A stretch of DNA of 64,000 nt from Verrucomicrobiia bacterium (GTDB taxonomy: Bacteria; Verrucomicrobiota; Verrucomicrobiia; Opitutales; Cerasicoccaceae). The notes beneath the pieces were generated by a model that made no database searches, was not told the origin of the DNA, and worked only from the letters and a program-made list of their open reading frames with translations. A program made the translations under genes and the position numbers. Where the stretch lies: the NCBI GenBank assembly GCA_030432235.1, contig JAUIHT010000003.1:523956-587955 (forward strand), read 5' to 3'. Below, piece by piece: positions 33,836 through 42,019 of the stretch (its first letter is position 1; every line of letters starts with the position of its first letter).

Positions 33836-34716
33836 CAGTAGTCCACGGTGGACCCGAAGTAATTGAGGAGCCAGATTTCCTTCCAGAGGCGATAGCGGCC
33901 CTCGCTGGTGATGCGGCCGCGCTCTTCCTGATCCTCGGGGGAATTGAGAAAGCCGGCGCGGAGGTTGATTTGCTCGAGGGTACGCTGCTGGCGGTTGAGC
34001 TCGTCCAACGGCTCCTCATCGTCCCACGGCTCGACGTTGACGCCGTCGCGCTGCAGGCGACGCTTGTGGTAGCGCATGAGGCTGCACAGGTTGCGACAAA
34101 GGGGTTTGCGCTCGATGAACCAATTTTCAGGATAGTAACCGCCGAAGGGCAGGCAGACGTTATCCGTGACCACCAGCTCGCCTTCCTTGGTCTGAGTGGA
34201 GAGCACATAGGCCGCGCTCATGCGCGGGGTGCGAGCCGGGAAAAAGAGCACCTGGCAACGCACGCTGCCGTCCTCGTTCTGATAGATGCTGGAGCGGATG
34301 GCAATGGCGTCGTCGAGGTTGGCCTTGACCGATTGGAGCTTCTTGAAGCCTTGGGTCCGCAGCCAGTCACGCAGCAGGATGAACTGCTTGGTGGCGGGCC
34401 ATTCGTCACCGCTGGTGTTTTTCTGAAAGCGCGGAAAAAGCGGAATCGGGCTACGGCTCAGCGCCGAGATGATGGCGTAGTTATAAAAGGTCTCAAGGAT
34501 GAACCACCCGATGAAGACGGTCAGGGCGATGAGCCAGAAGGGGCGGCCCGTCCACTCCAGCTCGATGACCAACGAAGCGGTCAGGAGCGAAAGCACCACC
34601 CAGCGCAGCCAGCGGTTCAAAATACCCACCACCGGCAGATTCCACTGCATGTTTCCATAGGTCACCAGCAAACTGACCAGGAAAAGCCCGGTAAATATTT
34701 CCGTTTGGTAACTCAT
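33835..34716 (-). CDS. Membrane protein of unknown function
   Basis: 293 residues with about three N-terminal hydrophobic helices (within residues 8-90), then a long soluble region containing 'PATKQFILLRDWLRTQGFKKL', 'AAYVLSTQTKEGELVVTDN' and a charged C-terminus with 'EQINLRAGFLNSPEDQEERG'. No known family was recognised. It heads the operon that continues through the 50-residue gene, pyrF, the lipoprotein and manA. Its stop codon overlaps the next start, so it is translationally coupled to the small gene. Confidence 0.65.
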   Translation of the reverse strand: MSYQTEIFTGLFLVSLLVTYGNMQWNLPVVGILNRWLRWVVLSLLTASLVIELEWTGRPFWLIALTVFIGWFILETFYNYAIISALSRSPIPLFPRFQKNTSGDEWPATKQFILLRDWLRTQGFKKLQSVKANLDDAIAIRSSIYQNEDGSVRCQVLFFPARTPRMSAAYVLSTQTKEGELVVTDNVCLPFGGYYPENWFIERKPLCRNLCSLMRYHKRRLQRDGVNVEPWDDEEPLDELNRQQRTLEQINLRAGFLNSPEDQEERGRITSEGRYRLWKEIWLLNYFGSTVDY

Positions 34717-34766
34717 GGGAGAAGGGTGTGTAGCTCTTTAGTCAGCCAACATGCTTGAAGGGTTCC

Positions 34767-34783
34767 ACGCTTGGATCAAGCGT
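34767..34783. terminator. Perfect 7-bp hairpin between dnaN and the pyrF operon
   Basis: ACGCTTG and CAAGCGT flank a GAT loop, with TTTAAAA following on the plus strand. It lies 47 bases past the dnaN stop and 50 bases before the next minus-strand start. On the minus strand it lacks a proper T-run, so it may act as a weak terminator or as a protein site. Confidence 0.35.
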
Positions 34784-34830
34784 TTAAAACACCCATGAAT
34801 GGGAGTCGTGAAGACGTCGAAAAATTCCGC

Positions 34831-35955
34831 TTAGTTCAGCCGCAGGGGCATGATGACGCAGAGGAAAGAGTCGAGAGTCTTGAAAACGCCCGGGGATAGC
34901 TCGTCCTTGAACTCGAAGTAAACCTCGTCCTTGGTCAGGGCGCGGAGCGGGTCGAGAAGGAAGGCGGGATTAAATGCCACCTGCACCTCGGGACCCTCGT
35001 AGGCGATGGCCATGGTCTCGTGGGATTCACCGTACTCGGGCGAGGAACCGGTGATTTCCAACAGGTTTTCGCTGAGCTTGAGCTTGACGGAATTGTTCTT
35101 GTCGCTGGTCACGAGGGCGGCGCGCTGGACACACTCGGCCATCAGCTCACGCTCAATCTTGACGCGGTTCTCCGTCTCCTTGGGGATGACCTGCTTGTAG
35201 TTCGGGTAGTTGCCCTCGACGATTTTCGAGACCAGGTAAATGGTGTCGACCAGGCCGCCGTCCTGATCGTCGATTTGAATCTCGAAGGCGACCTGGCGGT
35301 CGCTAAAGGTGATTTTGACCGTCTTGCCCTGACCGAGCAGGCGCAGGAGCTCGTTGACTGTCTTGGCCGGCAGGATGAGGCTACCCGCGTTGTCCTCGGT
35401 GACTTCGAGGTCCTTGCTGACGAGGCCGAGGCGGCGACCGTCGGTGGCCACGAGGGTCAGCTTATCTTCGCCGAAGACGAAGTACACGCCGTTGAGGATG
35501 TAGCGGTTTTCGTCCTGGCTCTGAGCGTAGGAAACGCTCTTGAGCATGCCCAGGAGCTCGTCCTGCTCCAGCTCGAAGACGTGCTGGTCGGCAAAGGAGG
35601 GCAGGGGAGGGAACTCGTCCTCGGCGATGCCCATGATGCGGAAGTTGGACCCGCCAGACGTGATTTTGGCCTGGCTGCCACTGCTGGCATCGAAGGCGAC
35701 CTCGCTGTTCGGCAGAGCCTTCACGATGGTCGCGAGCTTGCGCACCGGCAGCGTAATCCCGCCGGGCTTTTCCACTTCGGCCTGGATGCGGCAGCGAATG
35801 CCGAGGTCGAGGTTGGTCGTGGTCAGCGATAACTGGCCGCCTTCAGCCTGGATGAGCACATTGCTCAAAATAGGCATCGTGGCGCGTGCGCCGACGACGT
35901 TGAGCACTTGCTGGAGGCCTGTGGCAAAGTGATCCCGGTTGATGGTGAACTTCAT
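34831..35955 (-). CDS. dnaN: DNA polymerase III beta subunit (sliding clamp)
   Basis: 374 residues, the normal size for the ring-shaped clamp that tethers DNA polymerase III. '[20 protein letters not shown]' and '[19 protein letters not shown]' open domain I; '[20 protein letters not shown]'-like '[17 protein letters not shown]' is the typical domain II strand pair; the C-terminus 'LCVIMPLRL' matches the conserved hydrophobic binding pocket end. dnaA and recF are not adjacent, so the usual dnaA-dnaN arrangement is broken or lies outside this window. Confidence 0.95.
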   Translation of the reverse strand: MKFTINRDHFATGLQQVLNVVGARATMPILSNVLIQAEGGQLSLTTTNLDLGIRCRIQAEVEKPGGITLPVRKLATIVKALPNSEVAFDASSGSQAKITSGGSNFRIMGIAEDEFPPLPSFADQHVFELEQDELLGMLKSVSYAQSQDENRYILNGVYFVFGEDKLTLVATDGRRLGLVSKDLEVTEDNAGSLILPAKTVNELLRLLGQGKTVKITFSDRQVAFEIQIDDQDGGLVDTIYLVSKIVEGNYPNYKQVIPKETENRVKIERELMAECVQRAALVTSDKNNSVKLKLSENLLEITGSSPEYGESHETMAIAYEGPEVQVAFNPAFLLDPLRALTKDEVYFEFKDELSPGVFKTLDSFLCVIMPLRLN

Positions 35956-36666
35956 GCTATGGCGAGATTTGGGGTTTTTGCGGTTACTGGCAATGCTTAG
36001 TTATTACTCTAATTTTAAAAAGATAAATGTAATCTCCCTAATAAGGCCTGCGGATAAGCGCAATAACCGGCCATCCCCATGTCCTCTAACGAGTTAGCCG
36101 CCAAGTTGGCCGTGAACCGACTTGGGTGCAAGCCGGAAACGATCCGTGTAACTTTTCGTTATTCGCACCGATTCCCAATTGTTCCCAAGTTGCTACGAAG
36201 TTGTTCCGGTTCCGTGACGGACGTCTAAAAGCGTTTTTTTTGCCACGGAGAGACTGAGGGCACGAAGGTTAAATTGGGTGATTTTTCGACTCCCATAGAA
36301 TGTAATCGGACTGGTAAAGAACAGGTCGTCCGCTTGGTTCAAGATTTCCTGCCACACCTTGCTTTCGTTTTCCTGTTTAAAGTTCGCTTGAACTCCCGCG
36401 TCGCGCTCCTGGGCGACATGGGTGGAAAGACAAACGGCGGCGCGGACAGGTCAACCCCGGCCAAGCTTTCGTATTTAGAATTCCTGCCGCTAGGGTGGCC
36501 GATTCCGGATGGCTTTTCTAGTATTCATATACGAATTGTATCACGTAAAACTAATTTGTCAATATTTACGTTGGATGTGTTGGCTAGGTTTGAACGGGTG
36601 GAATAATGGGATGTGCGAGTGGTTGCAGTTCTTGACAGAACACATCATATGTGTAAACATTCACAC
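35956..36666. other. 711-base stretch without a supported gene
   Basis: It begins with an AT-rich region (36000-36045) that should contain the dnaN promoter. A sequence close to a DnaA box (TTATCCGCA, minus strand, near 36050-36058) occurs once only. A degenerate CCACGGAG-type repeat sits at 36241-36267. A 110-codon plus-strand frame (36274-36606) has no family resemblance and was not accepted. The last part (36632-36666) is the vapBC promoter and operator. Confidence 0.5.
36241..36267 (+). repeat. Degenerate CCACGGAG-type repeat
   Basis: TGCCACGGAGAGACTGAGGG followed by CACGAAGG, after a run of eight T. It is a decayed relative of the two copies around 27.3 kb. Confidence 0.55.
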
Positions 36667-36668
36667 AT
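36632..36668 (+). promoter_or_regulatory. vapBC promoter with overlapping operator palindrome
   Basis: A consensus -35 box TTGACA is at 36632-36637. ATGTGT (36649-36654) and ACACAT (36663-36668) form a perfect inverted repeat around eight bases; its right arm includes the first two bases of the vapB start codon. No strong -10 is visible at the 17-base spacing. The layout fits autorepression by a VapB dimer. Confidence 0.55.
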
Positions 36669-36861
36669 GCCAACGAATCTGGCCATAGACGATAAGCTGC
36701 TTAACAAAGCATTAAAGCTGGGAGGCCGTAAAACGAAGAAGGATACGGTCAATGAGGCGCTGGACGAGTATATTCGCCGCCGGGAGCAGCGGAAGATTAT
36801 CGAACTCTTCGGTACCGTTGATTATTATGACGATTACAATCCGAAGAAGTATCGTCGATGA
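36667..36861 (+). CDS. vapB: VapB-family antitoxin
   Basis: 64 residues. 'PTNLAIDDKLLNKALKLGGR' and 'KTKKDTVNEALDEYIRRREQ' form the ribbon-helix-helix DNA-binding domain of the VapB/DUF2191 type, followed by a short toxin-neutralising tail 'FGTVDYYDDYNPKKYRR'. It overlaps vapC by four bases (ATGA). ATG 36667 gives the canonical start; longer frames upstream lie in the promoter. Composition is AT-richer than the surrounding genes, suggesting recent acquisition. Confidence 0.88.
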   Translation: MPTNLAIDDKLLNKALKLGGRKTKKDTVNEALDEYIRRREQRKIIELFGTVDYYDDYNPKKYRR

Positions 36862-37259
36862 AAGTCTTGGTGGATTCCGATGTTTGGTCGGGAGTGTTCC
36901 AGCGTAAGAAGCCAATAGAAACACGTTACACTGAGCGTTTGCGGATGTTGATTGAAAACGATGAGGCCTGCATGATTGGCTTGGTGCGGCAGGAAGTGCT
37001 GTCAGGTGTTCGCGAAAAGGCCGGGTTTGAAAAGTTGCGTAAACTCTTGCGGGCCTTTCCTGATTTACCAGTGACTCAGGATATCCACGAACTGGCTGCG
37101 TCTTTTCACAATCATTGCCGGGTGAAAGGCGTGCAGGGTTCGCATGCGGATTTTCTTATCTGCGCATGTGCGGTTTCGTGGAAAATGAAAATACTCTCTC
37201 TTGATGGGGACTATACCCACTACGTGAAGTACCTCCCTATAGAATTCGACAACCCTTAA
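36858..37259 (+). CDS. vapC: VapC-family PIN-domain ribonuclease toxin
   Basis: 133 residues. The PIN acidic set is present: Asp6 ('VLVDSDVW'), Glu46 ('VRQEVLSG'), Asp98 ('GSHADFLICA') and Asp116/Asp118 ('SLDGDY'). It would cleave tRNA or rRNA with bound magnesium when not held by VapB. It is cotranscribed with vapB. The gene stands in opposite orientation to the flanking dnaN and coiled-coil genes, another sign of insertion as a module. Confidence 0.9.
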   Translation: MKVLVDSDVWSGVFQRKKPIETRYTERLRMLIENDEACMIGLVRQEVLSGVREKAGFEKLRKLLRAFPDLPVTQDIHELAASFHNHCRVKGVQGSHADFLICACAVSWKMKILSLDGDYTHYVKYLPIEFDNP

Positions 37260-37281
37260 TAGACCAAAAGGAGTCTTGGTC

Positions 37282-38766
37282 TCACCGCAAATCACCTTTG
37301 AGACGGGCGGTGGCGGTTTCGACCATTTGACGCATCTCGTTGGCTTTAGCGGAGCTGAACTTGTCGCCGAGGCTGAGGTAGGCACGTGAGCTAAGCGCGG
37401 GGGCGGCGAGCGCGACACGGCTGGTCATCATGAGTCCGAGGAAGTCGCCGGTCTTGGCCAGGACGAGGTCCCCGCGGCCGGGTGAGAACTCTCCGAAGAC
37501 CTTCGTGAAGAGGTCGTTTTTAAAGAGGACGTAACGCGGGTCGCTGGGGTCCAGCTTAAAGGGGCTTTCGGCGTAGGCGTTGTCCGTGCTGTCGATGAGA
37601 ACGGCCTCGGGGAAGCGCAGCGGGTCGGCGGCGACGGTGAAGGGCTCCACGCCGTACTGGGCCGCCATCTCGTCCGGCACGGCGACGGTGACGACGCGCG
37701 GATCGCTGGCGAGAAAGCCCACCTGTGGTACGCGAAAGACGCGCCCGCCCATCTCCATCTGGCCCTTAACCGCTTGCAGACCGCTGTTGGCGAAGGGTGT
37801 TTCGTCGATGTGGACAAGGGCGTAGGTGCGCTCGCCGTTGGTGACGAGGAGTGTGTCGGCGGTGTAGGTCTTCTGGCTGCTGCCAAGGAAGCCGCTTTCC
37901 TCCGCCTCGAAGGTGAGCCGTACGCGGTTGCGCCGGTAACGGTCGAAGAGGGCGTTGAGCGACTGTGGCTGCATCTGTTTGACCTCCTTCGCCACCGCGT
38001 CGGTGGACTGCGCGAGGGCACCGACGCCTTCGGCCAGCTTGTCCGTGGTCTGGAGGATGGCCTGCTTTTCCTGACGGTTGGCCTCAATGTCGGCGCGGGC
38101 GGTCTGCAAGGTGGTGGCGATGACGCGGCTTTCGGTCTCGGCCACCTTGAGCCGGCTCTCCAGCTCCTGTGCGCGGCTCTCGGCGATGCGTTTCTCGCTG
38201 GCCAGGCGCTCGCTCTCGGAGCGAATCGTATCCAAAAGCTTCTGCTGGCGCTGCATCTCCTCCTGCATGGCCTTGAGGCGCTCGGTGGAGGCAGCGCTGG
38301 TTTCCTTGGCTTCGGCCAGAGTGGTGGCGAGCTCGACTCGCTCGGCATCGGCCTGGCGGAGTTCCTTCTGGGCCTTCTCGGCTTCGGTGGCCAAACGCGT
38401 TCTCTCTGCCTCGGCATCGGCGCGGGCTTTTTCCAAGGCGGCCTTTTGCGCGGCCAGCTCCTCGGCGGTCAACTGTACCTCGCTCAAGCGCGCTTCCTTT
38501 TCCGCGAGGGTTTTTTCGCGTTCCTCCAGCTCAGCCTGGGTTTGCTCCAGCGTTTGGGACAGCTCCTGCGTGCCGGTCTTCTCCGCGTCGAGGGACATTT
38601 TTAAAATCTCCACCAGGTCGCGGTCCACAGCAGCGTCCGCGGCAGCACGCTCCTCGGCGGTCATCTCGCGCTGGGGCACGTCTTCCTCGGGGTCGTCGAA
38701 GCGCGCCAGCGCCAGCAAGCTGAGCAGCAGGAAGTCGCAGATGACGAGGAGGAGGCTGCGGTTCAT
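37282..38766 (-). CDS. Membrane-anchored coiled-coil protein
   Basis: 494 residues. An N-terminal signal anchor 'NRSLLLVICDFLLLSLLAL' is followed by 'ARFDDPEED'; this opening is, from memory, recurrent in Verrucomicrobiota and Lentisphaerota proteins of unknown role. Residues about 35-270 are a continuous Ala/Glu/Arg/Lys-rich coiled coil. Residues about 280-494 form a globular domain with 'LLVTNGERTYALVHIDETPF' and 'DPRYVLFKNDLFTKVFGEFS', which vaguely recalls trypsin-like peptidase regions but lacks a recognisable catalytic triad. The protein is probably a periplasmic or inner-membrane scaffold. Confidence 0.65.
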   Translation of the reverse strand: MNRSLLLVICDFLLLSLLALARFDDPEEDVPQREMTAEERAAADAAVDRDLVEILKMSLDAEKTGTQELSQTLEQTQAELEEREKTLAEKEARLSEVQLTAEELAAQKAALEKARADAEAERTRLATEAEKAQKELRQADAERVELATTLAEAKETSAASTERLKAMQEEMQRQQKLLDTIRSESERLASEKRIAESRAQELESRLKVAETESRVIATTLQTARADIEANRQEKQAILQTTDKLAEGVGALAQSTDAVAKEVKQMQPQSLNALFDRYRRNRVRLTFEAEESGFLGSSQKTYTADTLLVTNGERTYALVHIDETPFANSGLQAVKGQMEMGGRVFRVPQVGFLASDPRVVTVAVPDEMAAQYGVEPFTVAADPLRFPEAVLIDSTDNAYAESPFKLDPSDPRYVLFKNDLFTKVFGEFSPGRGDLVLAKTGDFLGLMMTSRVALAAPALSSRAYLSLGDKFSSAKANEMRQMVETATARLKGDLR

Positions 38767-38844
38767 GGGATAGGGAATTAAACAGGAAGACCGGCAAGGA
38801 CGGGAAGCCCTTTTTTCAGACCGGATCTCGGCCTCAAGGTTTCC

Positions 38845-39618
38845 TCATAGGTTAAGCCATTGCGGAAGCGCTTCGATGGAATCGATAACGCCGTCGGGTT
38901 CGACCGGGCTACGCGCCGCGTAGTCCTCGCGGTACTTGCCCGTGCGCACCAGGAGGCCCTGCAGACCCGCGGCCTGCGCGCCGCCGACATCCGAGTCGAT
39001 ATCGTCACCCACTACGGCCACCTGCTCTGGGGACAGGCCCAGGCTCTCGACTGCCATCTGGAAAAAGCCCTCCGAGGGTTTGCCCATGATGGTGGCCTCG
39101 GTTCCGGTGGCGTACTCCAGCCCCGCGACGAAGGCCCCGATGTCCAGCCGCAGGCCGTCCTGCGTTTTCCAGAAGCGCCCCTTGTGCAACGCGATGAGCT
39201 TGGCGCCGTCCATAACCTGGGCGAAGAGGGAGTCCATCAGGGCGTAGTTCCAGGTCGTACCGATGTCGCCGAGGACGATGTATTCGGGCGACTCGTCGTC
39301 CAACTCGACCGCACCGAAGTCTTCTTTCAGCGAGGGGTCGAGGACGAGGCGGCAGCGTGGCTTGCCCAGACCCTCCAGGTAATGCGCTGCTGCCACCGGG
39401 GCGCTGATGATGTGGTCGGCCGTGGTCTCGATGCCGAAGCCGGCTAGCTTCTCGACCAGGGCCGAGGCCGGGCGCGTGGTCGTGTTGGTGATGAAGCGGT
39501 AGGGCAGCTCCAGAGCGTCGAGGATGTGGAGCGTTTCCTTGCCGCCCGGTATGGCTTTCCCTCCGGTATAAAATACACCGTCGAGATCGAAAAGAAAACC
39601 TGCCGGGTTTGCCTTCAT
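38845..39618 (-). CDS. HAD-IIA family phosphatase (TIGR01458/NagD-like)
   Basis: 257 residues. Motif I 'FLFDLDGVFYTGGKAIPGG' carries the nucleophile and general acid Asp residues, motif II is 'FITNTTTRP', and motifs III/IV are 'IMGKPSEGFF' and 'VVGDDIDSDVGGAQAAG'. The C2a cap between motifs II and III matches the LHPP/HDHD2 subgroup (TIGR01458-like). Such enzymes dephosphorylate small phosphorylated metabolites or phosphoamino acids. It stands apart from the polysaccharide cluster, whose terminator lies just upstream of its start. Confidence 0.85.
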   Translation of the reverse strand: MKANPAGFLFDLDGVFYTGGKAIPGGKETLHILDALELPYRFITNTTTRPASALVEKLAGFGIETTADHIISAPVAAAHYLEGLGKPRCRLVLDPSLKEDFGAVELDDESPEYIVLGDIGTTWNYALMDSLFAQVMDGAKLIALHKGRFWKTQDGLRLDIGAFVAGLEYATGTEATIMGKPSEGFFQMAVESLGLSPEQVAVVGDDIDSDVGGAQAAGLQGLLVRTGKYREDYAARSPVEPDGVIDSIEALPQWLNL

Positions 39619-39664
39619 TGCTGCCTGTGAAGCTTATTCCGTTCCGGCTGGTTTGTCGAATCGG

Positions 39665-39694
39665 CAAACAAAAAACGCCGGTAAAGAACCGGCG
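39665..39694 (-). terminator. Factor-independent terminator of the polysaccharide operon
   Basis: On the minus strand, an 8-bp perfect stem (ACGCCGGT/ACCGGCGT, 39674-39694) with a five-base loop is followed by TTTTTGTTTG. It stands 40 bases past the last glycosyltransferase gene and closes the minus-strand run that starts near 62.35 kb. Confidence 0.85.
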
Positions 39695-39733
39695 TCAGTG
39701 GGCAAAGCCCAACAATCTGAGTCTACGCTTTGC

Positions 39734-40870
39734 CTAGTCTCCCTCGAGCACGCGGATAAGCGCGGCGGTATTTTTGCGCAAGTCGAAGAGCTCACTGCAG
39801 GCCGGGGCGGCTCTCGCCGTCATGGCGGCTTTTTCTTCTGATGAGAATGCTTCCCAACGACTGATGAGGTTGCGCGTGCCTTCAAGGGTGTCCGGCTCGA
39901 CCAGCCCCGCACCGGCTTCGTCGACCTCGCGCCAGATGTTCACCTTGTCCGAGATGAGCACGGGCGTGCCCATGATCATGGACTCGGCGACGACGAGCCC
40001 GAAGTTCTCCTGATGCGATGGCAGAATCATTGCCTCGGCGGCGGCCAGCGCTCCCCATTTGTCCATGTTGTGCAGCATGCCGACATAGTGGAAATCGTCG
40101 GTGCCGGTGGCCAGGCGGCGGGCCTCGGCCAGTACTCCGGGCTCCTGCTCCGGGCCGGCGACGACGAGCGCTGGTCGCGTTTGGGGAGGTATCTCTGACC
40201 AGGCTCGGGTGAGCAGGTCGAGGCCTTTTTTGACATGCACGCGCCCAATGAACAGCAGGAAGCGTTTTCCCCGCAGCTCGGGATGTCTTTCAAGAAATGT
40301 AGCCGCGGCCTGTGCGGGGTCGATGTCCGGCAGGATGATGCCGTAGCGCACCACGCGTTCGCGCGCCTGATAATGAGAGAACGACAGGCGCGAGCTGATC
40401 TGCTCGAGCTCGCTGGTATAAATGACGGCGCGGGCGTCCCGGAGCACGCGGTACTCGCCCCAGCGCCAGTAGAAGCATTTTTTCAGGTGCTTGAGCGGGT
40501 AGTGCTTTTTGAACCACACATCCAGCATGCCGTGGGCGAAAACGAAATAGGGCCGCCCTAGATTCAAAAAAACCTTTCGTGCGGCGTATCCGTGATACTG
40601 CCACAGGCCATGCACCACTGCGCAGTCGAAGCGTGGGGCCTGCTCCTTTAGATTGCGGTGGAAGTTGCCCGACCAGGCATAGCCGGTCTTGCCCGGCCCC
40701 CAGGCCAGCACCTGTGTATCGCCTGCGGTAAAGCCCGCCTGCGGTGTATCGGCCGTGGCGATGACGTTTTCGTGGCCGGCCTCGGCAAGGGTGCGGCAGA
40801 ACTGGATGACCGCCTCGGTCACGCCACCCCCGCACGGGTCGAGGGTATTAACCAGATGCAGGATTTTCAT
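39734..40870 (-). CDS. Glycosyltransferase family 4 (last gene of cluster)
   Basis: 378 residues with the GT-B fold. 'ILHLVNTLDPCGGGVTEAVI' is the N-terminal acceptor-domain loop, 'LLFIGRVHVKKGLDLLTRAW' opens the nucleotide-sugar domain, and 'SHQENFGLVVAESMIMGTPV' is the E-x7-E-type donor-binding motif. The transferred sugar cannot be read. ATG 40870 is chosen; its first 23 bases overlap the preceding glycosyltransferase gene. It is followed by the terminator at 39.67 kb. Confidence 0.88.
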   Translation of the reverse strand: MKILHLVNTLDPCGGGVTEAVIQFCRTLAEAGHENVIATADTPQAGFTAGDTQVLAWGPGKTGYAWSGNFHRNLKEQAPRFDCAVVHGLWQYHGYAARKVFLNLGRPYFVFAHGMLDVWFKKHYPLKHLKKCFYWRWGEYRVLRDARAVIYTSELEQISSRLSFSHYQARERVVRYGIILPDIDPAQAAATFLERHPELRGKRFLLFIGRVHVKKGLDLLTRAWSEIPPQTRPALVVAGPEQEPGVLAEARRLATGTDDFHYVGMLHNMDKWGALAAAEAMILPSHQENFGLVVAESMIMGTPVLISDKVNIWREVDEAGAGLVEPDTLEGTRNLISRWEAFSSEEKAAMTARAAPACSELFDLRKNTAALIRVLEGD

Positions 40871-42017
40871 CGAGTAGTTTTTGGTAAAGTTGCACGTAGG
40901 CCGCGACCATAGCCTCCGGTGTAAATCGCTTTGCATTGCAAAGTGAAGCCTCGCGGGCAGCTTGTATGTGGGCGGGGTCGGTCAACAGAGGCAGGATGGC
41001 CCGTGCGGCCTCGGCGGGCTGCTGTGGGTCGAAGCGGACGGCGGCCTCTCCGCAGTTGCCCGAGAGCGGCTCCAGATCAGAGACGGCGACAGGGCAACCG
41101 CAGGCCTGCGCCTCAATGGGCGGCCAGCCGAAGCCTTCCGCCAGCGACGGAAAGACGAAGCAACTCGCGGTCGAGTAGAGCGCTTCCACCAAGTCGGTAT
41201 CGGGCTTGTCGAGAAAGCATACGCGTTCGCCCAATTCCGCCGCGGCCTCGCGTACGTCATCAGGTGGTGGCGGACCGGCCATGACCAACCGATGCGGTAG
41301 GTCGGACTGTTGTTGGAGCAGTTCTTTGAAAATCGCTACCACGCCAAGCTTGTTCTTGTACCAGACGTTGCCGCCGATGTGGAAGATAAAGGGACGGCGC
41401 GTGTCACCGTTGTAGAGCGCGGTGCGTACGGTGGCGTCGGCGCGCATGCGTTCGTCGACCTCGCCTTCGCCCAGGGGCCGGAAGGGATGGTTGAGGCCGA
41501 CGGGGATGATGCTGTGACGTTTGGCCGTCTGCGGTGCGAGGCGCAGGAGGTCGTCGCGTGTGGCGCCGGAGTCGCAGACGACCCATGGGGCGCGTCGCAG
41601 GTTCTCGAGAATCCATCGTTGCTGCTGGCCGCCGGTGAATGATTTGCGCTCGCCTGGGATTTCCCCGAGCCAGCAGCGCACCGCCAGCAGGTCGTGACAG
41701 GTGATGAGGCGCGGCATGCCCTTGAAGAGCGGCAGGTACATGGCGTTGCTGTGGTCGCAGACATGCACGATGTCCGCTTTGCTTTGCATGGCAAAGTTTC
41801 GCAACGATTTTCGGGCGAGCAGGTACTTGTCGACGTAGCCCAACCACTTGCCTTTGCCGTGTGTGGTGTCCTTGCCCGCGCCCATGCGCACAGGCGGCTC
41901 GGTCACAGTGACGTCCCAGCCCTGCTCCGGCAGGCCTCGCTCGAGCATGGCGGCAAAGCGCTGCATGCTCTCCTGCTTGTCCGGGACGTAGTTGCGGATA
42001 AGTAAAATCCTCGGCAT
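40848..42017 (-). CDS. Glycosyltransferase family 4
   Basis: 389 residues, GT-B fold. 'ILLIRNYVPDKQESMQRFAA' opens the acceptor domain; 'LITCHDLLAVR' is the mid-domain His strand; 'IFHIGGNVWYKNKLGVVAIF' begins the donor domain; 'FPSLAEGFGWPPIEAQACGC' carries the E-x7-E donor site. Spacing to the upstream glycosyltransferase is two bases. Two exact copies of the CTTTGC palindrome lie inside, at 40929 (Leu-Cys-Asn-Ala-Lys) and 41782 (in another frame). Confidence 0.88.
   Translation of the reverse strand: MPRILLIRNYVPDKQESMQRFAAMLERGLPEQGWDVTVTEPPVRMGAGKDTTHGKGKWLGYVDKYLLARKSLRNFAMQSKADIVHVCDHSNAMYLPLFKGMPRLITCHDLLAVRCWLGEIPGERKSFTGGQQQRWILENLRRAPWVVCDSGATRDDLLRLAPQTAKRHSIIPVGLNHPFRPLGEGEVDERMRADATVRTALYNGDTRRPFIFHIGGNVWYKNKLGVVAIFKELLQQQSDLPHRLVMAGPPPPDDVREAAAELGERVCFLDKPDTDLVEALYSTASCFVFPSLAEGFGWPPIEAQACGCPVAVSDLEPLSGNCGEAAVRFDPQQPAEAARAILPLLTDPAHIQAAREASLCNAKRFTPEAMVAAYVQLYQKLLDENPASG
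40929..40943. repeat. CTTTGC-N3-GCAAAG palindrome, copy 3
   Basis: Exact copy near the 3' end of a GT4 gene, encoding Leu-Cys-Asn-Ala-Lys on the minus strand. Confidence 0.7.
41782..41796. repeat. CTTTGC-N3-GCAAAG palindrome, copy 4
   Basis: Exact copy, 839 bases from copy 3 in the same gene, here read in a different frame (Phe-Ala-Met-Gln-Ser-Lys). Confidence 0.7.
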
Positions 42018-42019
42018 GG

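Noticed and set aside
35956..36270. Possible replication origin next to dnaN
   Set aside because: There is an AT-rich patch and one DnaA-box-like word (TTATCCGCA, one mismatch), but no cluster of boxes and no dnaA gene, so the evidence is too thin.
36274..36606. 110-codon plus-strand frame upstream of vapBC
   Set aside because: No ribosome site, no recognised domain and unstable composition along its length; it may be a decayed remnant but cannot be supported as a gene.
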